DNA of 64,000 bases. It comes from an uncultured delta proteobacterium (GTDB taxonomy: Bacteria; Desulfobacterota; Desulfovibrionia; Desulfovibrionales; Desulfovibrionaceae). The notes under the pieces were generated by a model. That model made no database searches. It worked only from the letters and a program-made list of their open reading frames with translations, and was not told where the DNA came from. The stretch spans positions 929,271-993,270 of the forward strand of contig LT599018.1 in NCBI GenBank assembly GCA_900079685.1, read 5' to 3'. A program made the translations under genes and the position numbers. Numbering within the stretch: the first letter of the stretch is position 1; each line of letters opens with the position of its first letter. Shown here piece after piece: positions 16,259 to 25,226 of the stretch.

Positions 16259-16276
16259 TTTGCCGGTACCGGCAAA
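16259..16276. promoter_or_regulatory. 18-bp perfect palindrome upstream of ilvE
   Basis: TTTGCCGGTACCGGCAAA, 52 bases before the ilvE start. Likely an operator. No T-run, so not a terminator. Confidence 0.4.
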
Positions 16277-16328
16277 GATATTTGGACAATATAACAAGGT
16301 TGCGCTACACCTGAGCGCCGGAGGACTT

Positions 16329-17414
16329 ATGAACATCAAGTATGAATTGATCGACGAATCCAAACGCGGTTTCCTCAAAAGCGAGGACAACCTCCCCTTT
16401 GGCGCGATGCGTACCGACCACATGTTTGTGGCGGACTATGAAAACGGGGAGTGGAAAAACCCCCGCGTCACGCAATACGGCCCCTTCTCCGTGATGCCCG
16501 GTGCCGTGGTTCTGCACTACGGACAGGCCATTTTTGAAGGCGCCAAAGCCTTCCTGCACCCGGACAAGGAAATCTACCTGTTCCGGATCGATGAGAACAT
16601 CAAACGCCTCAACCATTCCGCGGACATCCTGTGCATGCCCCACATGCCCCTCGAGATGCACCGCGAAGGCCTCATGCGCCTCATCGACGTGGAACGCAAA
16701 TGGTGCCCCTCCGTCCCGGAATCCTCCCTCTACGTCCGGCCCTTCATGTTCGGCACGCAGGACACCCTTGGCGTTAAGTCCAGCAACAAATACACCTTCT
16801 GCATCATTCTTTCGCCCTCCGGCCCGTACTACGCGGGCGGGTTCTCCAAGCCGGTCAAACTCCTGATAACCCAGAAATTCCACCGCGCGGTTTCCGGCGG
16901 CACCGGCACGGCGAAATGCGGCGGCAACTATGCCTCCTCCCTGCGCGCGGCCGAGTATGCCCACTCGCACGGCGCGGGCCAGGTGCTCTATCTTGACGCG
17001 AGCAACGAGTTCATCGAAGAAGTGGGCACCATGAACCACTACCACGTCCTCAAGGACGGCACGTTCATCATCCCGGAATTCAACGACTCCATCCTGCGCT
17101 CCGTCACATCCATTTCCGTCCTTGAACTGGCGAAAAAAGGCATCATCAAGGCCAGAACGGAACACATCCGGGTCGACGATTTCCTGAACAAGGTCAAATC
17201 CGGGGAAATCATCGAAGCCGGCGGCTTCGGCACGGCGGCCGTGGTCAGCCCCGTCGGCTCCTACCTCCTTGAAAGCGGCGAGGAAATCACCGTCGGCGAC
17301 GGCCAGATCGGCAAACACTCCCGCGCCCTGTACGAAATGTACAGCAGCATGCAAATCGGCAAATCGCCCGCCCCCGAAGGCTGGCTCACCCAAGTGCCCC
17401 GCTACGGCAAATAG
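16329..17414 (+). CDS. ilvE: branched-chain amino acid aminotransferase
   Basis: 361 residues, fold-type IV PLP enzyme that interconverts Leu/Ile/Val and their 2-oxo acids with glutamate. The PLP lysine is K196 in GGTGTAKCGGNYASSL, and the downstream EVGTMN and TAAVVSPVGS segments match the longer (about 360-residue) class found in Corynebacterium-type and eukaryotic BCATs. ATG 16329 is chosen because GGAGG lies just upstream; a further upstream start would read through the palindrome. Monocistronic: a terminator follows at 17431. Confidence 0.93.
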   Translation: MNIKYELIDESKRGFLKSEDNLPFGAMRTDHMFVADYENGEWKNPRVTQYGPFSVMPGAVVLHYGQAIFEGAKAFLHPDKEIYLFRIDENIKRLNHSADILCMPHMPLEMHREGLMRLIDVERKWCPSVPESSLYVRPFMFGTQDTLGVKSSNKYTFCIILSPSGPYYAGGFSKPVKLLITQKFHRAVSGGTGTAKCGGNYASSLRAAEYAHSHGAGQVLYLDASNEFIEEVGTMNHYHVLKDGTFIIPEFNDSILRSVTSISVLELAKKGIIKARTEHIRVDDFLNKVKSGEIIEAGGFGTAAVVSPVGSYLLESGEEITVGDGQIGKHSRALYEMYSSMQIGKSPAPEGWLTQVPRYGK

Positions 17415-17430
17415 CAGACCCTATGCGAAA

Positions 17431-17460
17431 CGCCGGAGCCGCAAAGGTTCCGGCGTTTTG
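17431..17460 (+). terminator. intrinsic terminator after ilvE
   Basis: CGCCGGAGCC, loop GCAAA region, GGTTCCGGCG, then TTTTG. Confidence 0.8.
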
Positions 17461-17589
17461 CATTATTATGCGTATTTTCTTGCCCCCGCCCCGGATAACA
17501 CGTATACCTCATCGTTACGTCTTTACTGTAAACAATTCAGGCGCACTTCCCGGCGCCGGAAAATCTATTGTTATTGCGGAGAGTTAGTC

Positions 17590-19170
17590 ATGAGTAAACG
17601 GAAAATCGGTATAATCATCGGTGCGGTATGCCTGCTCGCCATTGGCGGGGGCTTTATCGCCAAAATGCAATTTGAATCAAAGGTCCGCGGCGGCATTGAG
17701 GATTTCCTGGCAAGCCTGCCGCCCTCCGTGAGCGCCAAAGCGGAAAAAATCGACGTTTCTTTCTTTGAAAAGTCGGTAACCCTCACCAACCTTAAAGGGG
17801 TCTACAACCTTCCCCTCCGCCAGGAGGGGAAAGAGACGACCATCCCCATGGCCTTCAGCTCCGAACGCATTACCGCCACCGGCGTGAACATGGACGGGTT
17901 CAAGGAAGGCGCAGGGGTCGCGAAGCTCATCGATTCGCTGACCTGCGTGAATACCACCGTGGACAGCTCCGTGGCAAAGTCCAGCATTGAAAGTTACGTC
18001 GTCGAAAATATTTCCGGCGACTTCACCCAGCTTCACACGGCGATAGAAAAGGCGCTCCCCGCCCTGATGGCTGCCGGCGCCGCAACGGACTTTCCCGCGA
18101 GCAGCGAGGACGCCCAGCGCCTCATGGGAGCCGCGGCCGGTATCCTGAAGGCCTATGAAACCCTTCATATCGGCAAATCCTCCATCAAAAACTACACGTA
18201 TGTCGTGGATGTTAACGGAGAAAAACTGGATATGGTCATAGAGGCGGCCGACGCCGCGGATTACTCCATCCGCAAAATGGGCCCGTTTTCGATGCGTAAC
18301 GTAAAGGCCGCCTACAACGGCGCGCCCATCCTGGACATGGAATCCCTGACCTCGGACGAAATCCTTCTCCCCAGCTTCACGGGCCTCTTCGAGATGCTGG
18401 CGAAAGACCCCTTCCCCATGCCCCATATGGTTCAGGAGGCGTTCAAGGGCCAGACCTTCTCCATAAAAAACATGCGCGTTAAAAACATGAACGTGCGCCA
18501 CCCCATGCTGAAAGACCGCGTCCTCTTTTCCCTTGCGGACACGAACTTCAACTATATGGCGGAAACGGCCCACACGATGGACTTTTCCTTCAACAACCTA
18601 AATATCGACAGATCGCTCCTGGCGGCGCAGTCGCAGCTGCCCGAGCAGGTATTCGCCTCCCTGCCGGAAACCATCACCCTTGAAGGTTCCGTCCAGCAGG
18701 TCACGACGCCCAAGGAAAAGAACACCTTCGACATCGACTGCAAAAAAATCTTTCTCAAGGGAACGGGCATGGGCGAAGCCACCCTTTCTTTCGCGGTGAA
18801 CGATCTCAACCTCATGGCCCTGGCCATGGGAATGCCCAACCGCAGCGCGCTGAAAAAGTACGATATCGCGCTGACCGACCAGGGAGCTTCCGAAGTTTTC
18901 TTCGCGATCGAGGGTTTCTATGACGACAACACGGCGGAACAGGCCCGCGCCAAAGAACTGGAGTCCCTGCGCGCCCAGATCGAGGTTGAGCAAAGCCAGG
19001 CAGGCAAAGACATCCTGAACGGCCTCGTCAACTTCCTGGAAAAATCCGGCGGAACGCTGCAGATCGTCGTGCAGCCGGAAAGCCCGTCTACCCTCGAGCA
19101 ACTGATGCAGGCGTATATGATGAACCCCGCCGCGCTGGGCTTGACCGTGACCTTTACCCCCGGCAAGTAA
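17590..19170 (+). CDS. membrane-anchored periplasmic protein of unknown function
   Basis: 526 residues. Residues 5-24 (IGIIIGAVCLLAIGGGFIA) form an uncleaved N-terminal anchor after the basic MSKRK; the rest is soluble and probably periplasmic. It has alternating strands and repeated phrases about fluid hydrophobic faces, ending with a helical region and LGLTVTFTPGK. Overall plan resembles YdgA/DUF945- or AsmA-like long beta proteins, but I see no decisive motif, so that is only a hypothesis. Start chosen at ATG 17590 for its GGAG ribosome site. Flanked by terminators, so transcribed alone. Confidence 0.75.
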   Translation: MSKRKIGIIIGAVCLLAIGGGFIAKMQFESKVRGGIEDFLASLPPSVSAKAEKIDVSFFEKSVTLTNLKGVYNLPLRQEGKETTIPMAFSSERITATGVNMDGFKEGAGVAKLIDSLTCVNTTVDSSVAKSSIESYVVENISGDFTQLHTAIEKALPALMAAGAATDFPASSEDAQRLMGAAAGILKAYETLHIGKSSIKNYTYVVDVNGEKLDMVIEAADAADYSIRKMGPFSMRNVKAAYNGAPILDMESLTSDEILLPSFTGLFEMLAKDPFPMPHMVQEAFKGQTFSIKNMRVKNMNVRHPMLKDRVLFSLADTNFNYMAETAHTMDFSFNNLNIDRSLLAAQSQLPEQVFASLPETITLEGSVQQVTTPKEKNTFDIDCKKIFLKGTGMGEATLSFAVNDLNLMALAMGMPNRSALKKYDIALTDQGASEVFFAIEGFYDDNTAEQARAKELESLRAQIEVEQSQAGKDILNGLVNFLEKSGGTLQIVVQPESPSTLEQLMQAYMMNPAALGLTVTFTPGK

Positions 19171-19188
19171 CCCGGAACCGCCCATTAT

Positions 19189-19220
19189 AAAGCGGGTCTT
19201 TTACAGGCCCGCTTTTTTTT
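19189..19220 (+). terminator. intrinsic terminator
   Basis: AAAGCGGG (19189-19196) pairs with CCCGCTTT (19208-19215), followed by a run of T to 19220. Confidence 0.85.
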
Positions 19221-19304
19221 GTATGGTGCATTTGCGTGCGGCGGCCGCCGGCCGCCGCGAAATACTCTGGACAGCATCCTATACGGGGAGTATAGCATTT
19301 ACCC

Positions 19305-20951
19305 ATGGTAAACTTTGATTGTTTCGCTCTCTTCCACGTCTCGAACGGTGCCCGCATTGCGTTGCTTGCCGCGTTGGTCTTTGTTGCGCCTTTTTCCGCC
19401 GCGGCCGCTCCCGCCCCGCTTTCCAAGGCGGCGGAGCCGGAAGCCGTCGTGGACCCGTTCCCGTCCGTCATTGAAAAGGCCCAGCGAAGGGCCACCCGGT
19501 CCTACAAACCGGCAGAGGCCCAGGCGCCGGATTTCCTGCTCTCCCTGCCGGAAGCCCAGTGGCGGTCCATCAGCTTCAAACCGGAAAAGTCTTTATGGCG
19601 CAACAAAAACCTGCCGTTTGAGGTCGAGTTCTTCCATCCCGGTTTTATTTATAACCGCCAGGTCGATATCTCCATCGTTGACGGCGCCGCAACCACGCAG
19701 CTCCCCTTTTCGCCGGATATGTTCGCATACGGCAACAAGGCTCTGGCGGAGAAGGTAAAACAAACGCCTCCGGGCTTTGCCGGATTCCGCATCGTATACC
19801 CGCTCAATGCGCCGTCTTCCCGTGACAGCGTCGCGTCTTTTCTCGGCGCGTCCTATTTCCGGGGCGCGGGCAAACACTCGGCCGGGGGCCTGCACGCCCG
19901 CGCGCTGGCCGTCAACACCGCCCTTTCCGACGGCGAGGAATTCCCCCTTTTCCGCGAGTTCTGGATCGTCACGCCGAAACCCGGCGACACAAGCCTGACG
20001 TTGTGCGCCCTTCTGGATTCGCCGAACCTGACCGGGGCGTACCGGTACGTCATCACTCCAGGAACATCTACCGTCATGGACGTGGAAGCCAGAATTTTTC
20101 TCCGCAAAGACGCGGCCTGGCCGCAGAAAATCGGCGTGGCTCCGCTGACCAGCATGTTTCTATACTCGGAAACGGATAACGTGCGCCCCAACGACTACAG
20201 GCCGGAAATCCACAACTCCGACGGCCTCCTTTTCTCCACCGGGGAAAACGCCTGGGCCTGGGCGCCGCTTGCCAACCCCGCACGGTTGGCGATCAACACC
20301 TTCCCCATGGAAAACCCGCGCGGTTTCGGCCTGTTGCAGCGCGACGCCAATTTCGACCACTACCAGGACATCGCCGCCCGCTTTGAACGCAAAGCGTCGG
20401 TTTGGGTCGAGCCGCACGGCGACTGGGGACCGGGAAGGATAGAACTGATCCAGATCCCCAGTTCCGAGGAAATCCACGACAACATCACGGCCTTCTGGGT
20501 TCCGGATTCTCTCGCCCCCGCCGACGGCGCGAAAGATTCCCAAGCCCTGTCGCTGGCGTACAAGCTGTATTGGATGACGCCGGGAGTCACCCCCCACGCC
20601 CTGGGCCGCGCGACAGCCACCAGGCTGGTAAAAAGCGGCGATACCGCCCGTTTTTTGGTCGACTTTGAGAGCGAGGCGCTGGCAAGCCTGCCGGCGGATT
20701 TCGGCCTCACCAGCTTTGTCGAAACGCCGGAAAACGCCCCGATCGTCGAAAAGCAGCTCATGAAAAACCCGGCGACCGGCGGCTGGCGCTTGTCTTTCAC
20801 CGTCAAGCTGCCCCGCCAGGACAGTGTTATGCAAAGCATCATCTCCGCCCGCGAAGGCTCGGCCCGGCTGCGCTTCCGCGCCCTGCTCAAAAAGGGGGAG
20901 AATCTGCCGGCCCCCCTTACGGAAGAATGGATTTACGATTTGCCGCTGTAG
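19305..20951 (+). CDS. opgG: periplasmic glucan biosynthesis protein OpgG/MdoG
   Basis: 548 residues with a signal peptide (ALLAALVFVAPFSAAAAPA, after a longer than usual N-terminal lead). The body matches the OpgG/OpgD family: SLPEAQWRSISFKPEKSLW, SFLGASYFRGAGKHSAGGLHARALA and EEFPLFREFWI are characteristic. In Proteobacteria OpgG acts in the periplasm on the nascent beta-1,2-glucan backbone of osmoregulated periplasmic glucans; the related OpgD is a glucan hydrolase. Next come a small gene and opgH, as in the classical opgGH operon. A GC-rich hairpin near 19240 precedes it. Confidence 0.92.
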   Translation: MVNFDCFALFHVSNGARIALLAALVFVAPFSAAAAPAPLSKAAEPEAVVDPFPSVIEKAQRRATRSYKPAEAQAPDFLLSLPEAQWRSISFKPEKSLWRNKNLPFEVEFFHPGFIYNRQVDISIVDGAATTQLPFSPDMFAYGNKALAEKVKQTPPGFAGFRIVYPLNAPSSRDSVASFLGASYFRGAGKHSAGGLHARALAVNTALSDGEEFPLFREFWIVTPKPGDTSLTLCALLDSPNLTGAYRYVITPGTSTVMDVEARIFLRKDAAWPQKIGVAPLTSMFLYSETDNVRPNDYRPEIHNSDGLLFSTGENAWAWAPLANPARLAINTFPMENPRGFGLLQRDANFDHYQDIAARFERKASVWVEPHGDWGPGRIELIQIPSSEEIHDNITAFWVPDSLAPADGAKDSQALSLAYKLYWMTPGVTPHALGRATATRLVKSGDTARFLVDFESEALASLPADFGLTSFVETPENAPIVEKQLMKNPATGGWRLSFTVKLPRQDSVMQSIISAREGSARLRFRALLKKGENLPAPLTEEWIYDLPL

Positions 20952-20975
20952 CCCGCCCGCAGGCATGAACGCACC

Positions 20976-21353
20976 ATGACAATGAACCAGGCACGCATAC
21001 CGGACACCAAAAGCCTTGTCGCGCGCGACAGGGTCCTTCTCTACACGCGCGGCATGGATATCGAGCCGGAGGACGGCGTGGCCCTCGCGCTGGAAAGTAT
21101 GCGCCGCGCGGGGCGCGGCGCCGGGCCGGACAAGGTGATGGCAGAATTGTTCGGGCTCTTGCGGGAAAACGGCGGCCCTCCTGCCGTGGCGGGCGGCGAA
21201 TCCCTGCCGCTGGTATGCGCGCCCCCTCTGAACCGCAGAACCGTTTTGCCGAAAGATATGGAACCCCTCTCGCTCACGACGGCGATCATCAAATGGTGCC
21301 GGACGGTTTTTACCCGGACGGCAAAAAAGGATGCTACAAAGGATGAAGGCTGA
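20976..21353 (+). CDS. small protein between opgG and opgH, resembles detached OpgH N-terminus
   Basis: 125 residues, soluble, no membrane span. It is in a different frame from opgH and overlaps its start by 23 bases. The stretch LPLVCAPPLNRRTVLPKDMEPLSLTTAIIKWCRTVF resembles the cytoplasmic N-terminal region of enterobacterial OpgH (an APP-x-R-T/S-V-P pattern followed by an amphipathic Trp/Arg helix before the first membrane span), and the OpgH encoded next lacks that region. I infer a split of the OpgH N-terminal domain into a separate, translationally coupled protein. A sequencing frameshift is the alternative. Confidence 0.6.
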   Translation: MTMNQARIPDTKSLVARDRVLLYTRGMDIEPEDGVALALESMRRAGRGAGPDKVMAELFGLLRENGGPPAVAGGESLPLVCAPPLNRRTVLPKDMEPLSLTTAIIKWCRTVFTRTAKKDATKDEG

Positions 21354-23421
21354 GACTCCCAACCCCGCATGGATGCATGCGGGAAACCGCCGCCGCTCGG
21401 TCCTGCTCGCGCTTATCCTCATCCCGTCTCTTCTCGCGGCCACGATCATGTACTCGCTCCTGCCCGCGGCAACGGGTTTGTTGTGGAACTCCGTCATCAC
21501 GGCGCTCTTCGCTGTCCTCTTTTCCTGGATATCCGTGGGGTTCTGGAGTTCCCTGGCCGGGTGCGTCATTGTTTTCAACAAAGTGGACAAATACAGCGTA
21601 ACGGCGAACCTTCCGGAAAGCTGTGATCTCCCCGATGACTTCCGCACCGCCCTCCTGTTTCCCGTCTATAATGAAGACACCCGGATGGTGGCCGAAGGCA
21701 TACGCACGGTTATCGCCTCCCTGCGCGAGCTGGGTGTTGCGAATCATTTCGACACCTTTATTTTGAGCGATTCCACGGACCCGGAAGCCTGGGTCCGGGA
21801 AGAAGAGGCATGGTACTCCCTGGTGCGGGAGGAAAACGCCTTCGGCCGCATCTTTTATCGCCGCCGGAGAAGCAACCTGAAACGCAAAAGCGGCAACATC
21901 GCGGACTTCTGCCGGCGTTGGGGCGCGAATTACCGCTACATGATCGTCTTTGACGCGGACAGCGTCATGGCGGGAAAAACCCTGGCCCGCATGGTGCAGG
22001 CCATGGAAGCCCATACCGATATCGGCATCTTGCAAACCCCGCCGAAAGCCTTTGGCAGCCGTTCCCTCATCGCCAGGGTCCAGCAGTTCGCCAACCACCT
22101 GTACGGCCCTATTTTCGCGGCGGGCCTGCATTACTGGCAACTCGGCGACGCCCAGTACTGGGGGCACAACGCCATCATCCGGACAGCCCCGTTCATGGAA
22201 TTCTGCCAGCTGCCGACCCTGCCCGGCAGGTCTCCGCTCGGCGGCGACATCATGAGCCACGACTTTGTGGAATCGGCGCTCATGCGCCGGGCCGGCTACG
22301 GCGTCTGGCTGGGATACGACCTGGACGGCTCCTACGAGCAATGCCCCCCGACCCTCATTGACGAACTCATCCGCGACAAACGCTGGTGCCAGGGCAACTT
22401 GCAGCACAGTCGCCTACTGTTCACGCGCGGCTTCTTCCCCACCCACAGGGCGTTGTTCATCAACGGCATCATGTCGTACGGCTCGGCGCTGCTGTGGTTT
22501 TTCTTTCTTATTGCCAGTTCCGCCCAGGCCATGGCGGAAATTTTCGTCGTGCCCACTTACTTCCCTTCCGGCCCAAGCCTTTTTCCGGACTGGCCCCAGT
22601 ATTTCCCACGCTGGGCGTTAACGCTCCTCAGCAGCACTGCGGCGTTGCTCTTTCTTCCCAAAATATTCGCCCTTATTCTGGTTGCCGTCCGGGGAGGCGC
22701 CAAGCACTTCGGCGGGGTTGCGGCCATGACGTTCAGCGTGATCGGGGAAGTCGTCATCTCCACCCTGCTCGCTCCCGTCCGCATGCTGTTCCACAGCTAT
22801 TTCGTGGTTACCACGCTTCTGGGAAGCCCCAGCGGCTGGAACACCCAGAACCGCTCGCAGGAAACAACCTGGGGCGACGCCGTGCGTTTCCATTGGTGGG
22901 GAACGCTCCTCGGCCTGCTCTGGGGCGGCGTCATGTACCTTGCCAACCCCGGCTTTTTCCTCTGGCTGTCCCCCATTATCATCGGGCTTGCCGTTTCCAT
23001 TCCCCTGTCCGTTCTGACCAGCAGAGTCCGCCTCGGCAACGGCGCGCGGCTGATACGCCTGTTCACGACGCCCCCGGACGTCGAGCCGCCCAAAGAGCTG
23101 GCCTTTCTCAAGCGCAACATCCGCAAACCCCTGCCCCCCAGCCCCTTTGAACTTGCCAGGGACAAGGGATTCATGCGGGCCGTGGTTATCCCCCGGGTCT
23201 TTTTCCTGCATATGACCCTCAACGGCCACCAGCGCAAGAATTCCGCCAAAAAGCAGGCCTGGCTGGCCTCGCTTACCGCCAAGGCCCTCGCCTACGGGCC
23301 GGGTTCCCTGAACGCGAAAGAAAAAATCGCCATTCTCAGCGACCCGGAATGCCTGCGCAACCTGCACGACAAGGTATGGCAACTTGACGTTTCCAGCGCC
23401 CGGCGATGGGGGATTGTGTAA
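21331..23421 (+). CDS. opgH: glucan glucosyltransferase OpgH/MdoH
   Basis: 696 residues of a membrane family 2 glycosyltransferase. Two N-terminal membrane spans (about 20-75) precede the GT2 domain with DSTDPEAW, DADSVMAGK, LQTPPKAFG, SHDFVESALMRRAGY and the Q-x-x-R-W-type motif RWCQGNLQHSRL; multiple spans follow (about 370-570). It polymerises glucose from UDP-glucose into the OPG backbone and threads it to the periplasm. It is shorter than enterobacterial OpgH by about 130 N-terminal residues, which appear in the overlapping upstream gene. Start may be ATG 21331 or 21343. Confidence 0.93.
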   Translation: MLQRMKAETPNPAWMHAGNRRRSVLLALILIPSLLAATIMYSLLPAATGLLWNSVITALFAVLFSWISVGFWSSLAGCVIVFNKVDKYSVTANLPESCDLPDDFRTALLFPVYNEDTRMVAEGIRTVIASLRELGVANHFDTFILSDSTDPEAWVREEEAWYSLVREENAFGRIFYRRRRSNLKRKSGNIADFCRRWGANYRYMIVFDADSVMAGKTLARMVQAMEAHTDIGILQTPPKAFGSRSLIARVQQFANHLYGPIFAAGLHYWQLGDAQYWGHNAIIRTAPFMEFCQLPTLPGRSPLGGDIMSHDFVESALMRRAGYGVWLGYDLDGSYEQCPPTLIDELIRDKRWCQGNLQHSRLLFTRGFFPTHRALFINGIMSYGSALLWFFFLIASSAQAMAEIFVVPTYFPSGPSLFPDWPQYFPRWALTLLSSTAALLFLPKIFALILVAVRGGAKHFGGVAAMTFSVIGEVVISTLLAPVRMLFHSYFVVTTLLGSPSGWNTQNRSQETTWGDAVRFHWWGTLLGLLWGGVMYLANPGFFLWLSPIIIGLAVSIPLSVLTSRVRLGNGARLIRLFTTPPDVEPPKELAFLKRNIRKPLPPSPFELARDKGFMRAVVIPRVFFLHMTLNGHQRKNSAKKQAWLASLTAKALAYGPGSLNAKEKIAILSDPECLRNLHDKVWQLDVSSARRWGIV

Positions 23422-23502
23422 ACGGAAAAAGGGCGCGGCTCCGCGCCGTATCTGCATGACGCGCAATGACGGACAGCCTGTCCATGCGGAAGACCGCAAC
23501 GC

Positions 23503-23530
23503 AACGGCGGCCGGAACCCCGGCCGCCGTT
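23503..23530. terminator. convergent terminator hairpin opgH / GH144 gene
   Basis: AACGGCGGCCGG, loop AACC, CCGGCCGCCGTT: perfect 12-bp stem in the 137-base gap between convergent genes. Confidence 0.6.
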
Positions 23531-23558
23531 TATGGTATCCTATGCGTGAAGGTGGAAA

Positions 23559-25211
23559 TCAGTGCAGCCTGACCGGCAGGGAATACGTCTTGCCGTTCTT
23601 GTGCATGGTCAGGGTGAGCACCGCGCCGTCGGGAGGCATGAATTGCGGGAACGTCAGCACGTTCCGCCCTTTCGCGGCCGTTTCGGTCACGCTGCGGATC
23701 TCGTCGCCGCCAGCGGCATGAAACGTAAAGCGGACCTCCCCCTCGTCCTCCGCCCAATAGGGGATCATGAAAAGCCCCGTATCCGGGTGGCGGCGGATAT
23801 CATAGGCGTCCGCGACATAGCCTTTTCCCTTGCGGACCAGCGTCACGACCGCTTCCGGAAACCCTTCTTCCAGTTGGGGGTCCGTAATGCCGGCCACCTG
23901 CAGCCCTATCCGCACATCCTTGTCCTGCATCAGCAGGTTCCAGAGCAGGCCGGAGCGGTAGTTTTCCACCATGCCGACCATGGTCAGCTGGTCGATGGCG
24001 AGGTAGGAGTTGCTGAACCAGTTGTCCCGCAGGCTGAACGCATCGTACGGGCCGTTTTTTCCCCAGACGTTTTCCCGCAGGGGGCCGTCAAGGTTTTCCA
24101 AAACCTGCATGGAATAGTGCGGCGTGTAGGGCATGGAGGAAAGCGCCGCCGTGGGCGCGATCGTGCCGGAATCGCGCGAGGGCTCGTTGGCGGCATACCC
24201 GCCCTTGATCTGGCTGGCCGTAAGCCCCCATAACGCCGGGCTGTAGCGGTTCCTGGACGGCGCGTTATACAGGCAGTAGCCCCTGTTGCTCAAGGTGTGT
24301 TTGACGTTGCGGGTAAAATACCCGCCGGGCACGAAGGGATCGGCCATGCGGCGCGGGTCGAGGCCGATGAAGGGATACTGGCTGACAAAAAGCGGGCCGC
24401 CGCCGGGAAGAGAAGCCGCAACGGTATACCCGTAGAGCTCTTTCGGCTGATAGCTCTTGTCGGAAGTCCAGTAATCGTAGGCCGAACTGCTGACAGGGTT
24501 CGTCGGGGAAGACAGGGCCAGGATATAGGCGATGAACCCTTCGTTATAGCCGAGTATCCGCAGCCCGTGGGAAAAGCCGGTATCGGGATTCCAGTGCCAA
24601 TAGAGGCCGCTGTTTTCCCCGTTGGTGAACCAGTCCCAGTCGATGCCTTCCCACAACTCGGTAATGACGGAGCGCAGCGTCTCTTCCACGCCGGGCCCGT
24701 TGAAGTAGGCGCGCGCGATGAGCAGCCCCTGCATCAGGAGGGCCGTTTCCACGATATCCGCGCCGGTATCGTTCTTGCCGAACGGGATGGTCGCGCCGGT
24801 TTTGCCGTCGATCCAATGGGGAAACGCGCCGTGATACTGCTTGCGCGCCGTTTTGTCCCGCAAAAAGGCGGTTATGGTCTGGAGCCGCGCAAGAGCCTGC
24901 TCCCGGGTTATCCAACCCCTGTCCGTCGCGACGACGATGGCGGCAATGCCGAACCCCGTCCCGCCGGTAGTCACGGGGGTGAAATCCCCGGCCCCGACCG
25001 ATTCGTACGCCATGCCGGAAACCGGACAGCCGTCCTCCCAGATGTAGCGGAAAGCGTCGCGCTGCAGCCGGTCAAGAGCCTGCCGGTCGGCGAGGTACGC
25101 GGTATCGGGGCGAAAGGGAATTTCCGCGGCAACGGGCGCCGGCTCCGCCGGAGAACCGTACGCCGGGAGAGGCAGTACTAAAAGAAGAATGCACAAAAGA
25201 AATTTTTTCAT
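23559..25211 (-). CDS. glycoamylase-like (GH144-type) periplasmic glucanase
   Basis: 550 residues with a clear signal peptide (KKFLLCILLLVLPLPAYGSP). The mature part matches the glycoamylase-like domain (Pfam family of GH144): FRYIWEDGCPVSGMAYE, TTGGTGFGIAAIVVATDRGW, ENSGLYWHWNP, LGYNEGFIAYILALSSP and SRDSGTIAPTAALSSMPYTP. Characterised GH144 enzymes are endo-beta-1,2-glucanases. The domain spans about 40-455; the last 90 residues form a beta-sandwich-like extension. Its position next to opgGH strongly suggests it trims or recycles periplasmic beta-1,2-glucan. It is second in an operon, 15 bases after the DUF2062 gene. Confidence 0.88.
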   Translation of the reverse strand: MKKFLLCILLLVLPLPAYGSPAEPAPVAAEIPFRPDTAYLADRQALDRLQRDAFRYIWEDGCPVSGMAYESVGAGDFTPVTTGGTGFGIAAIVVATDRGWITREQALARLQTITAFLRDKTARKQYHGAFPHWIDGKTGATIPFGKNDTGADIVETALLMQGLLIARAYFNGPGVEETLRSVITELWEGIDWDWFTNGENSGLYWHWNPDTGFSHGLRILGYNEGFIAYILALSSPTNPVSSSAYDYWTSDKSYQPKELYGYTVAASLPGGGPLFVSQYPFIGLDPRRMADPFVPGGYFTRNVKHTLSNRGYCLYNAPSRNRYSPALWGLTASQIKGGYAANEPSRDSGTIAPTAALSSMPYTPHYSMQVLENLDGPLRENVWGKNGPYDAFSLRDNWFSNSYLAIDQLTMVGMVENYRSGLLWNLLMQDKDVRIGLQVAGITDPQLEEGFPEAVVTLVRKGKGYVADAYDIRRHPDTGLFMIPYWAEDEGEVRFTFHAAGGDEIRSVTETAAKGRNVLTFPQFMPPDGAVLTLTMHKNGKTYSLPVRLH

Positions 25212-25226
25212 GATAGCAAAAAACGG

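Larger units (their letters stand above)
15832..16328. other. 497-base intergenic region: terminator, palindromes, pyrimidine tract
   Basis: No convincing gene. It begins with the SDR terminator, contains the two TTTGCCGG-type palindromes (16036, 16259) and a strongly pyrimidine-rich plus strand from about 16065 to 16130. The ilvE promoter must lie here but no clear -10/-35 pair stands out. Confidence 0.5.
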
